A stretch of DNA of 8,446 bases from NCBI GenBank assembly GCA_039795615.1, contig JBDKLO010000065.1, forward strand, positions 1 to 8,446, read 5' to 3'. Positions 1-5,733 of the stretch are shown here, in pieces. Source of the stretch: UBA6136 sp039795615. GTDB lineage: Bacteria; Pseudomonadota; Gammaproteobacteria; Methylococcales; Methylococcaceae. A program made the position numbers and the translations under genes. Position 1 is the stretch's first letter. The number at the start of each line of letters is the position of its first letter. The notes under the pieces were generated by a model, which was given only the letters and a program-made list of their open reading frames with translations, searched no databases and had not been told where the DNA came from.

Positions 1-2
1 AA

Positions 3-89
3 TGGTGCCCCGAGCCGGGGTCGAACCGGCACAACCGTAAGGTCGAGAGATTTTAAGTCTCTTGCGTCTACCAATTTCGCCATCGGGGC
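3..89 (-). tRNA. tRNA-Leu(UAA)
   Basis: The minus strand folds as a complete class II tRNA of 87 nt. The acceptor strands GCCCCGA (complement of 83-89) and TCGGGGC (complement of 7-13) pair perfectly. They are followed by discriminator A (6) and a genome-encoded CCA (3-5). The anticodon stem AGAGA/TCTCT encloses loop CTTAAAA, giving anticodon TAA (complement of 53-55), which reads UUA leucine codons. The D-arm region (GCGAAATTGGTAGACGC) and the T-arm (GCCGGTTCGACCCCGGC) are typical, and a long variable arm typical of leucine tRNA lies between the anticodon and T stems. It lies downstream of the phosphoketolase gene on the same strand, but a terminator separates them, so it probably has its own promoter. 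Its 3' end is at the window edge, so whether an integrated element follows it cannot be judged. Confidence 0.97.
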
Positions 90-112
90 AGATGGGAGTT
101 CCTGAATAAGTT

Positions 113-124
113 ACTCGCGCGAGT
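113..124. repeat. 12-bp perfect palindrome in the tRNA-Leu leader
   Basis: ACTCGCGCGAGT is its own reverse complement. It sits just after the proposed -10 box, where the tRNA transcript would start. It might be a protein-binding site, or simply GC-rich leader sequence; nothing else in the window shares it. Confidence 0.3.
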
Positions 125-129
125 GAACG

Positions 130-138
130 ATTCTACCA
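130..138 (-). promoter_or_regulatory. Possible extended -10 promoter for tRNA-Leu
   Basis: The minus strand reads TGGTAGAAT here: an extended -10 (TGn) plus TAGAAT, 5 of 6 matches to TATAAT. It lies about 40 bp before the mature tRNA 5' end. No convincing -35 box is seen 16-18 bp further upstream, which suits an extended -10 promoter. The stretch after the -10 is GC-rich, as is common in stable-RNA promoters. This is a reading by eye only. Confidence 0.4.
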
Positions 139-172
139 GAGCCGGGATCGACCGCCCCTGATCGCGGGGCAT

Positions 173-199
173 AAAAAAGGGAGGCCCTGGGCCTCCCTT
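173..199 (-). terminator. Rho-independent terminator of the phosphoketolase gene
   Basis: On the minus strand an 8-bp perfect stem GGGAGGCC/GGCCTCCC with a 3-nt loop (stem arms 179-186 and 190-197) is followed by six T (complement of 173-178). It begins about 25 bp after the phosphoketolase stop codon, so it ends that transcript and insulates tRNA-Leu from read-through. The plus-strand side has only two T before a G, so it should act mainly in one direction. Confidence 0.9.
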
Positions 200-222
200 G
201 TCACTTTTGACTAAGCTTGAAA

Positions 223-2640
223 TCAGACCCCTGGCCATCTCCAGGCATTGATTTCCGGGCTGTCGATCCCGTTTTCATACGCATAATTCCGGCAGGCGAT
301 CTGACGGTTGCGATAACGTTCTTTGGCATGTCCGCCAGCTAATTGCAGTTCGGGCACACGGTCAATCACATCGATTGCGAGGCTGAATCGATCGATCTGG
401 TTCTGGATCGCCAGTTCCAGCGGCGTATTGATGTTGCCCTTTTCTTTATAACCACGGACGTGGAAATTCGCGTGGTTGTTTCGACGGTAGGCCAGACGAT
501 GGATCAGGAAGGGATAGCCGTGGAAATTGAAGATGACGGGCTTGTCCTTTGTAAACAAGCTATCGAAATCACGATCACTCAAGCCATGGGGGTGCTCATG
601 CTCCGGTTGCAGCTTAAAGAGATCGACCACATTGACGTAACGAATCTTCAGTTCCGGGAAGTCCTCGCGGAGCATTGAGATCGCGGCCAAAGTCTCCTTG
701 GTCGGGATGTCGCCGGCGGAGGCCATGACCACATCCGGGGTTTTCCCCTGATCATTACTCGCCCATTCCCAGATACCGATTCCCTTGGTGCAATGTGCAA
801 TTGCACTGTCCATATCGAGATACTGAAGATGGTTCTGCTTGTCAGCGACGATGACGTTGACGTAGTTCTCGCTCCGGAGGCAATGATCGGCAACCGAGAG
901 GAGGCAGTTCACATCCGGCGGCAGATAGATCCGGGTGACGTCAGCACTCTTGTTGGCAACCACATCCAGGAAGCCGGGATCCTGATGGGTAAACCCATTG
1001 TGATCCTGACGCCAGACCGTGGAGGTAATCAAGAGATTGAGCGATGCCACCGGGGGACGCCAGGACAGGCGATTGGCAATCGAGAGCCATTTCGCATGCT
1101 GGTTGAACATGGAGTCGATGACATGAACAAAAGACTCGTAGGTCGAAAAGAAGCCATGTCGTCCAGAGAGTATGTAGCCCTCCAGCATGCCCTCGAGAGT
1201 ATGCTCGCTCAGCATTTCAACGACACGGCCGTCCATTGAAAGCTCGCCGCCGTCGCTGTCCTCCGGGAAGTAGGATTCGAGCCAGAGCTTCTGAGAGACC
1301 TCATAGACGGCATTGAGCTTGTTCGAGCTGTTTTCATCGGGGCCAAAGACGCGGAAGTTCGTCATATTGGCTTTCATGATGTCCCGAAGCAGCTGCCCAA
1401 GGGGCCGGGTGTTTTCTGCTTCGATTTGTCCAGGGCGCTCTACAGTGAGTGCATAGTCGTTATAGCTGGGCATTCTCAAGGCGCGCTTGAGCTTTCCACC
1501 ATTGGCCTTGGGGTTGCTTCCCATACGGCGGTCGCCTTGCGGAACAAAGTTACGGATGATGGCTGCTGGAGAACCATCCGCCGCAAAGAGTTCCTCAGGC
1601 CGATAAGAGCGCATCCAGGTTTCAAGAATCTTGAGATGTTCGGGTGATTTTTTGACATCGGCAATCGGGACCTGATGTGCACGCCAGAACCCTTCGAGAC
1701 GATGACCGTCGATCTCCTGAGGCGCGGTCCATCCCTTGGGGGCCCTGAGTACGATCATTGGCCAACGGGGTCGGCTGAAGCTGGGTTCATTCCGTGCTTT
1801 TTCCCGGATCTTATGAATCTCAGCAACGCAGTGGTCCAGGGTACTCGCCATGGCGGCATGCATGCTTTCAGGTTCCGAACCCTCAACGAAGTAGGGCTTC
1901 CAGCCATAACCTTCAAAGAGCTTTTCGAGCTCTTCGTGGGGGATGCGCGCCAGAATGGTGGGGTTATTGATCTTGTAACCATTCAGGTTGAGGATCGGAA
2001 GAACTGCACCATCCACCTTGGGGTTCAGGAACTTATTGATATGCCAGGACGTGGCCAATGGGCCGGTTTCCGATTCGCCATCACCCACCACAGCAGCGAC
2101 GATCAGTTCCGGATTGTCGAAGGCAGCACCGCAGGCATGCGAGAGGACATAACCCAATTCGCCGCCCTCATGAATGGAACCCGGGGTTTCCGGGGTGCAG
2201 TGGCTGCCAATGCCCCCGGGAAAAGAGAACTGATGGAAAAAGGCGTTAAGGCCTTCTTCATCCTGCCCCTTGTCCGGATAGATCTCTGAGTAGCTGCCCT
2301 CAAGATAGACTGGACCCAGCACGCCGGGAGCGCCATGGCCAGGGCCTGCCAGAAAGATCATGTCAAGATCCTTCTCGCGAATCACGCGGTTCAAATGGGT
2401 ATAGGCGAAGGCCAACCCGGGGCTTGCACCCCAGTGTCCCAAAAGACGGTTCTTGATGTGTTCGGGCTTGAGGGGCTCCTTGAGGAGTGGATTATCCTGA
2501 AGATAGATCATCCCCAGTGCGAGGTAGTTACAGGCCCGCCAGAAGGCGTGAAGCTGCTCAAGTTCTTCGGGTGGCAGCGCCTGCGCCTTGACTGTAGAGC
2601 GTGCAGGGCCATAGGCACTGATGGCATGGAGATCATTCAT
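223..2640 (-). CDS. xfp: Xylulose-5-phosphate/fructose-6-phosphate phosphoketolase
   Basis: This cytoplasmic, thiamine-diphosphate-dependent enzyme splits xylulose 5-phosphate (and usually fructose 6-phosphate) with phosphate, giving acetyl-phosphate plus glyceraldehyde 3-phosphate (or erythrose 4-phosphate). The 805-aa length matches the family. Visible signatures are LLGHWGASPG (67-76), AGPGHGAPGVLGPVYLEGSY (98-117), the cofactor-binding motif GDGESETGPLATSWHINKFL (186-205) with NGYKINNP (220-227), SEHTLEGMLEGY (478-489) containing the conserved glutamate E479, and TVWRQDHNGFTHQDPG (541-556). The C-terminal domain (about 600-805) has the usual FHGYPFLIHRLAYRR and RGYKEKGNINTP motifs. An earlier in-frame GTG at 2700 is rejected because its 20-residue extension is proline/arginine-rich and unlike the family, and it overlaps the proposed promoter. 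The ribosome binding site is weak (AGAAGA, about 6 nt before ATG). No acetate kinase or phosphotransacetylase gene is next to it. Substrate preference cannot be read from the sequence. Confidence 0.97.
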   Translation of the reverse strand: MNDLHAISAYGPARSTVKAQALPPEELEQLHAFWRACNYLALGMIYLQDNPLLKEPLKPEHIKNRLLGHWGASPGLAFAYTHLNRVIREKDLDMIFLAGPGHGAPGVLGPVYLEGSYSEIYPDKGQDEEGLNAFFHQFSFPGGIGSHCTPETPGSIHEGGELGYVLSHACGAAFDNPELIVAAVVGDGESETGPLATSWHINKFLNPKVDGAVLPILNLNGYKINNPTILARIPHEELEKLFEGYGWKPYFVEGSEPESMHAAMASTLDHCVAEIHKIREKARNEPSFSRPRWPMIVLRAPKGWTAPQEIDGHRLEGFWRAHQVPIADVKKSPEHLKILETWMRSYRPEELFAADGSPAAIIRNFVPQGDRRMGSNPKANGGKLKRALRMPSYNDYALTVERPGQIEAENTRPLGQLLRDIMKANMTNFRVFGPDENSSNKLNAVYEVSQKLWLESYFPEDSDGGELSMDGRVVEMLSEHTLEGMLEGYILSGRHGFFSTYESFVHVIDSMFNQHAKWLSIANRLSWRPPVASLNLLITSTVWRQDHNGFTHQDPGFLDVVANKSADVTRIYLPPDVNCLLSVADHCLRSENYVNVIVADKQNHLQYLDMDSAIAHCTKGIGIWEWASNDQGKTPDVVMASAGDIPTKETLAAISMLREDFPELKIRYVNVVDLFKLQPEHEHPHGLSDRDFDSLFTKDKPVIFNFHGYPFLIHRLAYRRNNHANFHVRGYKEKGNINTPLELAIQNQIDRFSLAIDVIDRVPELQLAGGHAKERYRNRQIACRNYAYENGIDSPEINAWRWPGV

Positions 2641-2702
2641 GTTGAGTCTTCTGCGTAGAGGGGGGATGGGAGGTGGGTGGGTAACGACCCAATCCCACAC
2701 GA

Positions 2703-2708
2703 AGTATA
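2703..2708 (-). promoter_or_regulatory. Candidate -10 box for the phosphoketolase gene
   Basis: The minus strand has TATACT (5 of 6 matches to TATAAT), with a poor -35 candidate CTGTAA 17 bp upstream. Transcription would start near 2696, giving a leader of about 55 nt before the ATG at 2640. That would exclude the upstream GTG at 2700 as a usable start. Confidence 0.4.
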
Positions 2709-2760
2709 AGGCTAATGCGCCTAAGTTACAGTCATGCGACCGGCATTAAGAGGGTAATTT

Positions 2761-2789
2761 GGGCCGCCCTTTGAGTGGATGGACGGCCC
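2761..2789 (-). terminator. Strong stem-loop after the 81-aa gene, no U-tract
   Basis: On the minus strand a 9-bp stem (GGGCCGUCC with GGGCGGCCC, one U-G wobble) encloses an 11-nt loop. It starts 11 bp past the stop codon of the 81-aa gene. The next bases are AAATTACCC, so there is no T run, and it may be a poor terminator or a 3'-end-stabilising hairpin. If it leaks, the transcript would run on into the phosphoketolase gene. Confidence 0.4.
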
Positions 2790-2800
2790 GATAGGGGAGA

Positions 2801-3046
2801 TCAGCTGGCTTTCAGACGGGCTTCTTCGAGTTGCTCGATTCGGCGCCATTTTCTCAGCGTGCCCCGGTGCTGACGTCGTTCAGTGGCCGGTAGGGTGTTG
2901 AGTTCAGTGACCAGCTCCCTCAGGTGCTCAACTTCGCGTCGATAGGTGAAGCAGAGTTCGTCACAACCTTCCATGAACTGGCGATGGATCCAGGCATCCA
3001 CGCTGCCTATTTTTTCGGCAACGTTATTTATTTCAGTATCGCTCAT
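2801..3046 (-). CDS. Hypothetical small charged helical protein (81 aa)
   Basis: I do not recognise this protein. The ATG at 3046 is chosen because AAAGGAG lies 6 nt before it on the minus strand, a near-ideal ribosome binding site. The reading frame is open a further 19 codons upstream, but that extension has no comparable site. The product has no signal peptide or membrane segment. It is rich in charged residues and likely mostly alpha-helical, with an amphipathic region around 35-50 (RREVEHLRELVTELN) and a basic then mixed-charge C-terminus (RRQHRGTLRKWRRIEQLEEA, about 57-76). Two cysteines (C28, C32) are too few for an obvious metal site. It is transcribed away from the 48-aa peptide gene, with about 150 bp of shared upstream DNA, and ends in a stem-loop before the phosphoketolase promoter. 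The basic stretch could allow nucleic-acid binding, but this is a guess. Confidence 0.75.
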   Translation of the reverse strand: MSDTEINNVAEKIGSVDAWIHRQFMEGCDELCFTYRREVEHLRELVTELNTLPATERRQHRGTLRKWRRIEQLEEARLKAS

Positions 3047-3092
3047 CGTGTGCTCCTTTGCCGTTTTGGCTCTTTCTGGAGAGTACGGCTCT

Positions 3093-3121
3093 TTGTCACG
3101 CACGATAGCGCAAGGTTCAAT
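3093..3121 (+). promoter_or_regulatory. Candidate sigma-70 promoter for the 48-aa peptide gene
   Basis: TTGTCA (3093-3098, 5 of 6 matches to the -35 consensus) is followed, after exactly 17 bp, by TTCAAT (3116-3121, 4 of 6 to the -10). The start would be near 3128, leaving a leader of about 70 nt before the ATG at 3197. Confidence 0.35.
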
Positions 3122-3196
3122 GAGTGTGTGGCACTAATTCGTAAACAATCTGTCTCAATTTCATCGATCTTCGGATCACCCAGACAGGAGTTGTCG

Positions 3197-3343
3197 ATGA
3201 AAGCCCAGACCATGATTTTTCTCGGTCTTCTTTTATTGCCTAGCGGCATTTTGACCGGATCCCTTGTTTTATTTGGCAGCGGGTGTCTCAGCCTCCTCGC
3301 TGGCAATATTCGGCTTCTGAGTACGATGCGGACGACGAATTGA
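3197..3343 (+). CDS. Small hydrophobic membrane peptide (48 aa), unknown
   Basis: The ATG at 3197 is preceded by ACAGGAG with a 6-nt spacer, a strong ribosome binding site that marks this start. The frame is open much further upstream (from about 2924), but that stretch is antisense to the 81-aa gene and has no such site. The product begins MKAQTMIFLGLLLLPSGILT and has one or two membrane segments: a hydrophobic run at about 6-20, then, after a PSG turn, another at about 20-38 with small residues (GSLVLFGSGCLSLLAG). It ends in a short basic, polar tail (STMRTTN). One cysteine (C30) lies within the second hydrophobic stretch and does not look like a lipobox. It is a single gene between its own promoter candidate and the two-way terminator at 3368-3398. 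I do not recognise a family. Confidence 0.65.
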   Translation: MKAQTMIFLGLLLLPSGILTGSLVLFGSGCLSLLAGNIRLLSTMRTTN

Positions 3344-3367
3344 TACAGAAGCAGAAGGCACAGAAAC

Positions 3368-3398
3368 AAAAAACCCGGCGCAATAAGCCGGGTTTTTT
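3368..3398. terminator. Two-way rho-independent terminator
   Basis: The run A6-CCCGGC-loop(GCAATAA)-GCCGGG-T6 forms a 6-bp GC stem that A-T pairs can extend to 12 bp. It has a T tract in both directions. It lies between the converging 48-aa peptide gene (stop at 3343) and xseB (stop at 3485) and should end both transcripts. Confidence 0.93.
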
Positions 3399-3484
3399 AT
3401 GACTCGAGAGAGGAATATATTTTTTTAACTACAAAACTGAGATCAAATCCTTTTGAAAAAGTTCAGTCTTCTTCAATTTTTTTA

Positions 3485-3691
3485 TCAATCGGGCATGCCT
3501 TCGGGAAGGCGCTCTCCAAACGCGGTTTTGACCGCCGTCAGACGTTCCTTGCAAATCTTGTAGGAAGCCAGCGCCTTATCAACCATCGGAATCAAGGCAT
3601 CGATGTCCGGCTCCTTCTGGTTGCGTAAGGTTTCTGCAACTTCTTTCAGGATGGCGTAGTGCGTTTTGTAGCTCTCGGTTTCAGCGTTCAA
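3485..3691 (-). CDS. xseB: Exodeoxyribonuclease VII small subunit (XseB-like)
   Basis: This 68-aa protein is the small subunit that assembles in several copies on XseA's C-terminal helices to form exonuclease VII. The helix pattern YAILKEVAETLRNQKEPDID followed by LIPMVDKALASYKICKERLT, then AVKTAFGERL, matches the two-helix XseB fold, although it is shorter than the roughly 80-aa E. coli protein and lacks its acidic tail. The start codon is TTG at 3691: AGGAGG (complement of 3698-3703) sits 6 nt before it, and no ATG competes. The TTG overlaps the xseA stop as TTGA, so the two are translationally coupled. This partnership with xseA is the strongest support for the call, since small XseB proteins are hard to identify alone. 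It is followed by an AT-rich stretch and the terminator at 3368-3398. Confidence 0.88.
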   Translation of the reverse strand: MNAETESYKTHYAILKEVAETLRNQKEPDIDALIPMVDKALASYKICKERLTAVKTAFGERLPEGMPD

Positions 3692-5283
3692 GGTTTTCCT
3701 CCTGGTGAGTCTGGGACGACGCCAAGGACGCCGTCATGAAATTCAAGGGCGAGGCGTTTTTCTCGCATGGCGTCGCGGCGGGAGGTCAGGGGTTTTCCGC
3801 GAGGATCCCTGACCATGGCAAATCCCCTGCGTAGGGTGGCGTCGGGGCCAACGCCAAGGATTTCCCGGGCGAGGGCTTCAATCTCATGCCCCGCCTCGTC
3901 GAGTCTTAATGTCGCAAGCTCCAGGGTTCGGCCTTTTAACTGCTCAAGTTCAAGGTCCTGACTCTGAATCAGGTTCTCTGCATGCCCCCGAAGCTGGTCC
4001 ATCAGCCGATCCAGCTGATGCAGACTGGCCTGAATCCCCCCCTGACTATTCTCACGGATGCTGGACCAAATCCGGTCCAGTCCCAGTTCACCTTGCGTGA
4101 TGGCGTGACGGATATCCGCCGCGACCTCGATCCTGAGGCGATCGACATCAGACTCGGCTGTCTTCAAGATGGCATCGGAAAGGCGAAGAATCATCAGGAA
4201 ATTCTGAATGGCATCTCGGGTGTTGGCGTAGATGATCCCGCTGATGTGGCCGATCACCTTGGAGGGCGTATCGAAGCGGGTATTGGCGACCTCATCCAGA
4301 ATCGTGTTGTCCCGTTCGTGCCCGATTCCCGTCAGAACCGGGATCTGGACCTTGCAGAGGGCTTCGGCGAGATCCCGATCATTCAGCCAGTAGAGATCCG
4401 TGACGGATCCTCCGCCTCGAATGACGCAAAGGGCATCAGCGGTGAGGCCATCTTGTTCGAACTGCGTGATGGCTGCACGAATGCTGGCTGCGGCTTCTGG
4501 CCCCTGAAAGACCGCCGTATAGTAGGTAAAGTGGCAGATGCCATGCGCTTGTAGCCGATCAGCATCCTCGCGAAAATCGCCGAGCCCTGCGGCGTCCTTT
4601 GGGCTGATGACGACGACGCGGGTGAATTCCGTGGGTGCCGGGAGACTTCGATTGAGGTGAAACACCTGGGCGTCGATGAGGCTTTTTCGAATGGCCTCCA
4701 ATTTCTTGGCGATGTCACCAAGGGTGTAGGAGGGGTCGATATCCTCGACCAGGGCGCGAAGTCCGTAGGTGGGATTGTGATCGACCGAGAGCTGAAACAA
4801 TACTTTGATGCCGCTCTCAAGCTGCGCACCGGTCTCCCGTTCAAAGCGTTCGACGACCTTGGTGGCCTTTTGTTGCCAGAGAAATGCAGGCAGCCTCGCG
4901 GTCAGTTGTCCAAGGTGGTCGTGCTCGACGAGTTCGAGCTGGAGATGGCCGCCCTGCGTGCGCTTTAGCTGGCTGATTTCAACGCGCACCCACTGGGATT
5001 TGGGGACTCCTCGGGCCAGCGCGAGATTCACCTGTTGGAGATAGGCGAGGAGCGTGATCCCCGGCGCGTCGCCCTCCGGGGAGGGGCTCATCTGTGCGAG
5101 AGGCTCTAAAAATGATGCCTGCCGAAATTCCTCACCGGGACGCCAGGTCGCGAAAGGCGCGGGATCGAGACCTTCAGGGATATACCATTTGCGAAGGGCA
5201 GGGTTCCATCGGGCGCCCAGCTGTTTGGCAACATCCTTTTCGGCAAAGGGGACTTCGAGGAGAATGAGCCGCGAATCAGGCAT
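3688..5283 (-). CDS. xseA: Exodeoxyribonuclease VII large subunit with N-terminal DUF5710-like domain
   Basis: This is the catalytic subunit of exonuclease VII, which degrades single-stranded DNA from either end to oligonucleotides in repair and recombination. At 531 aa it is longer than the roughly 450-aa E. coli protein. The extra part is at the N-terminus: residues 7-50 (ILLEVPFAEKDVAKQLGARW, then KWYIPEGLD and a final FATW) match the DUF5710 pattern. An OB-fold region follows (about 75-185), then the nuclease domain (about 189-350) with D236 (AAGLGDF), RGGGSVTDLYW (R289) and GHERDNTILDEVANTRFDTP (H322, D325). These correspond to residues reported as important in E. coli XseA (D155, R205, H238, D241), and the R-to-H spacing of 33 is identical. 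A long coiled coil (about 350-470) and the C-terminal segment LRRGFAMVRDPRGKPL (485-500) complete the protein. The ATG at 5283 has no good ribosome binding site (a GGAG is too far). It forms an operon with xseB. It is divergent from housekeeping XseA and could be a second copy. Confidence 0.93.
   Translation of the reverse strand: MPDSRLILLEVPFAEKDVAKQLGARWNPALRKWYIPEGLDPAPFATWRPGEEFRQASFLEPLAQMSPSPEGDAPGITLLAYLQQVNLALARGVPKSQWVRVEISQLKRTQGGHLQLELVEHDHLGQLTARLPAFLWQQKATKVVERFERETGAQLESGIKVLFQLSVDHNPTYGLRALVEDIDPSYTLGDIAKKLEAIRKSLIDAQVFHLNRSLPAPTEFTRVVVISPKDAAGLGDFREDADRLQAHGICHFTYYTAVFQGPEAAASIRAAITQFEQDGLTADALCVIRGGGSVTDLYWLNDRDLAEALCKVQIPVLTGIGHERDNTILDEVANTRFDTPSKVIGHISGIIYANTRDAIQNFLMILRLSDAILKTAESDVDRLRIEVAADIRHAITQGELGLDRIWSSIRENSQGGIQASLHQLDRLMDQLRGHAENLIQSQDLELEQLKGRTLELATLRLDEAGHEIEALAREILGVGPDATLRRGFAMVRDPRGKPLTSRRDAMREKRLALEFHDGVLGVVPDSPGGKP
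3698..3703 (-). promoter_or_regulatory. Ribosome binding site that fixes the TTG start of xseB
   Basis: The minus strand reads AGGAGG, a perfect anti-Shine-Dalgarno match, 6 nt before the TTG at 3691. It lies inside the last codons of xseA and would favour re-initiation, giving more small than large subunit. That fits a complex holding several XseB per XseA. Confidence 0.85.
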
Positions 5284-5364
5284 GGGGCGAAGGCGTCTCC
5301 GCTGACGCAGGGAATGAAAATCGGTCCTGCAGTCTAAAGCCTTGCTCCTTCCACCGCCAAGGCC

Positions 5365-5390
5365 AAAAAAAAGCCCCGTAGGACGGGGCT
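5365..5390 (-). terminator. Rho-independent terminator of the 31-codon gene
   Basis: The minus strand carries AGCCCCGT-loop-ACGGGGCT (arms 5372-5379 and 5383-5390, 8 bp, 3-nt loop) followed by eight T (the last pairs with the stem). It lies 36 bp past the stop of the 31-aa frame and about 80 bp before xseA. It therefore ends a transcript that comes from 5400-5620, which implies a real transcribed unit there. It also means xseA needs its own promoter in 5284-5364, where I find no clear boxes. Confidence 0.93.
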
Positions 5391-5426
5391 ATCTAGGAGG
5401 AGAGAGTAGAACAATGAGAAACAAAA

Positions 5427-5522
5427 TTAGTCATTGGGTCCCTTGGCTGGTTTTGTTGAGTTTTTGACATCCACAGTTGCAACCGCGGCGACGATAACTG
5501 CACCAAGAATGAAGATTTCCAT
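5427..5522 (-). CDS. Very small hydrophobic peptide (31 aa), unknown
   Basis: The minus strand encodes a 31-residue peptide from ATG (5520-5522) to TAA (5427-5429). AAAGAGGT, with about 6 nt of spacing, is a good ribosome binding site. The peptide starts MEIFILGAVIVAAVATVDVK, one short hydrophobic segment (residues 3-17). It continues with a polar tail rich in lysine, proline and asparagine (KNSTKPAKGPND, 20-31), which suggests a single-pass membrane peptide with its tail in the cytoplasm or periplasm. A strong terminator 36 bp downstream, and about 210 bp of intergenic DNA upstream shared with the divergent DUF2076 gene, make it a self-contained unit. I know no family for it. The alternative is that the transcript is a small RNA and the frame incidental, but the ribosome binding site, the hydrophobic pattern and the position all favour a gene. 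Confidence 0.65.
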   Translation of the reverse strand: MEIFILGAVIVAAVATVDVKNSTKPAKGPND

Positions 5523-5600
5523 CAAATTACCTCTTTAGTAGTGAACTTGGTGTGTAATCTATCAGATAACAAATGAATTAGGATTCTCCACACTGTAGCT

Positions 5601-5620
5601 CATTTGTTGACAATCAAATG
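5601..5620. repeat. 20-bp inverted repeat in the divergent intergenic region
   Basis: CATTTG and CAAATG flank an 8-bp centre TTGACAAT, giving an imperfect palindrome. It sits about 80 bp before the 31-aa gene and 115 bp before the DUF2076 gene. The centre contains a perfect -35 hexamer TTGACA on the plus strand (5607-5612) and TTGTCA on the minus strand. Neither has a good -10 at 17 bp. On the minus strand GAGAAT lies 19 bp away. It is a candidate operator over divergent promoters, of low certainty. Confidence 0.35.
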
Positions 5621-5733
5621 GACTGAACAGTTTCTAACCCTCGTCATGGAAGGCTTCAGGGTACTTGAAAACACCTATATCGAACCCCACTGATACATTT
5701 CCTTTTACCTAATCGATACCATCAATTAAATTT

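Noticed and set aside
1..89. tRNA-Leu as the attachment site of a genomic island
   Set aside because: The 3' end of the tRNA is at the window edge, no integrase gene is visible, and I found no copy of its 3' end elsewhere in the window.
154..170. Hairpin GCCCC/GGGGC between the tRNA and the phosphoketolase terminator
   Set aside because: Only 5 bp, and no T tract follows it on either strand, so it is not a terminator. It may just be GC-rich promoter DNA.
1675..2289. 204-codon open frame on the plus strand inside the phosphoketolase gene, and several other long antisense frames at 343-2658
   Set aside because: They lie opposite a gene with unmistakable family motifs, have no ribosome binding sites, and their products look like no protein family. 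Long antisense frames are expected opposite GC-rich genes.
2641..2700. Upstream GTG start for the phosphoketolase
   Set aside because: The added residues (proline/arginine-rich) do not resemble the family, and a good -10 box at 2703-2708 would put the transcript start inside or after that codon.
3047..3103. 19-codon N-terminal extension of the 81-aa protein
   Set aside because: The ATG at 3046 has AAAGGAG at ideal distance, while the upstream start has no comparable site.
3984..4554. 190-codon plus-strand frame inside xseA
   Set aside because: It is a shadow of the xseA frame, whose catalytic motifs are intact on the other strand.
5284..5364. LexA box or promoter for xseA
   Set aside because: No CTGT-N8-ACAG site or convincing -35/-10 pair was found by eye, so no SOS control of xseAB is claimed.
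5395..5467. 17-codon plus-strand frame (ATG 5414) after AGGAGG, antisense to the 31-aa gene
   Set aside because: The spacing to AGGAGG is about 13 nt, the frame is very short, and it lies directly opposite a better supported frame with matching terminator. Probably chance.
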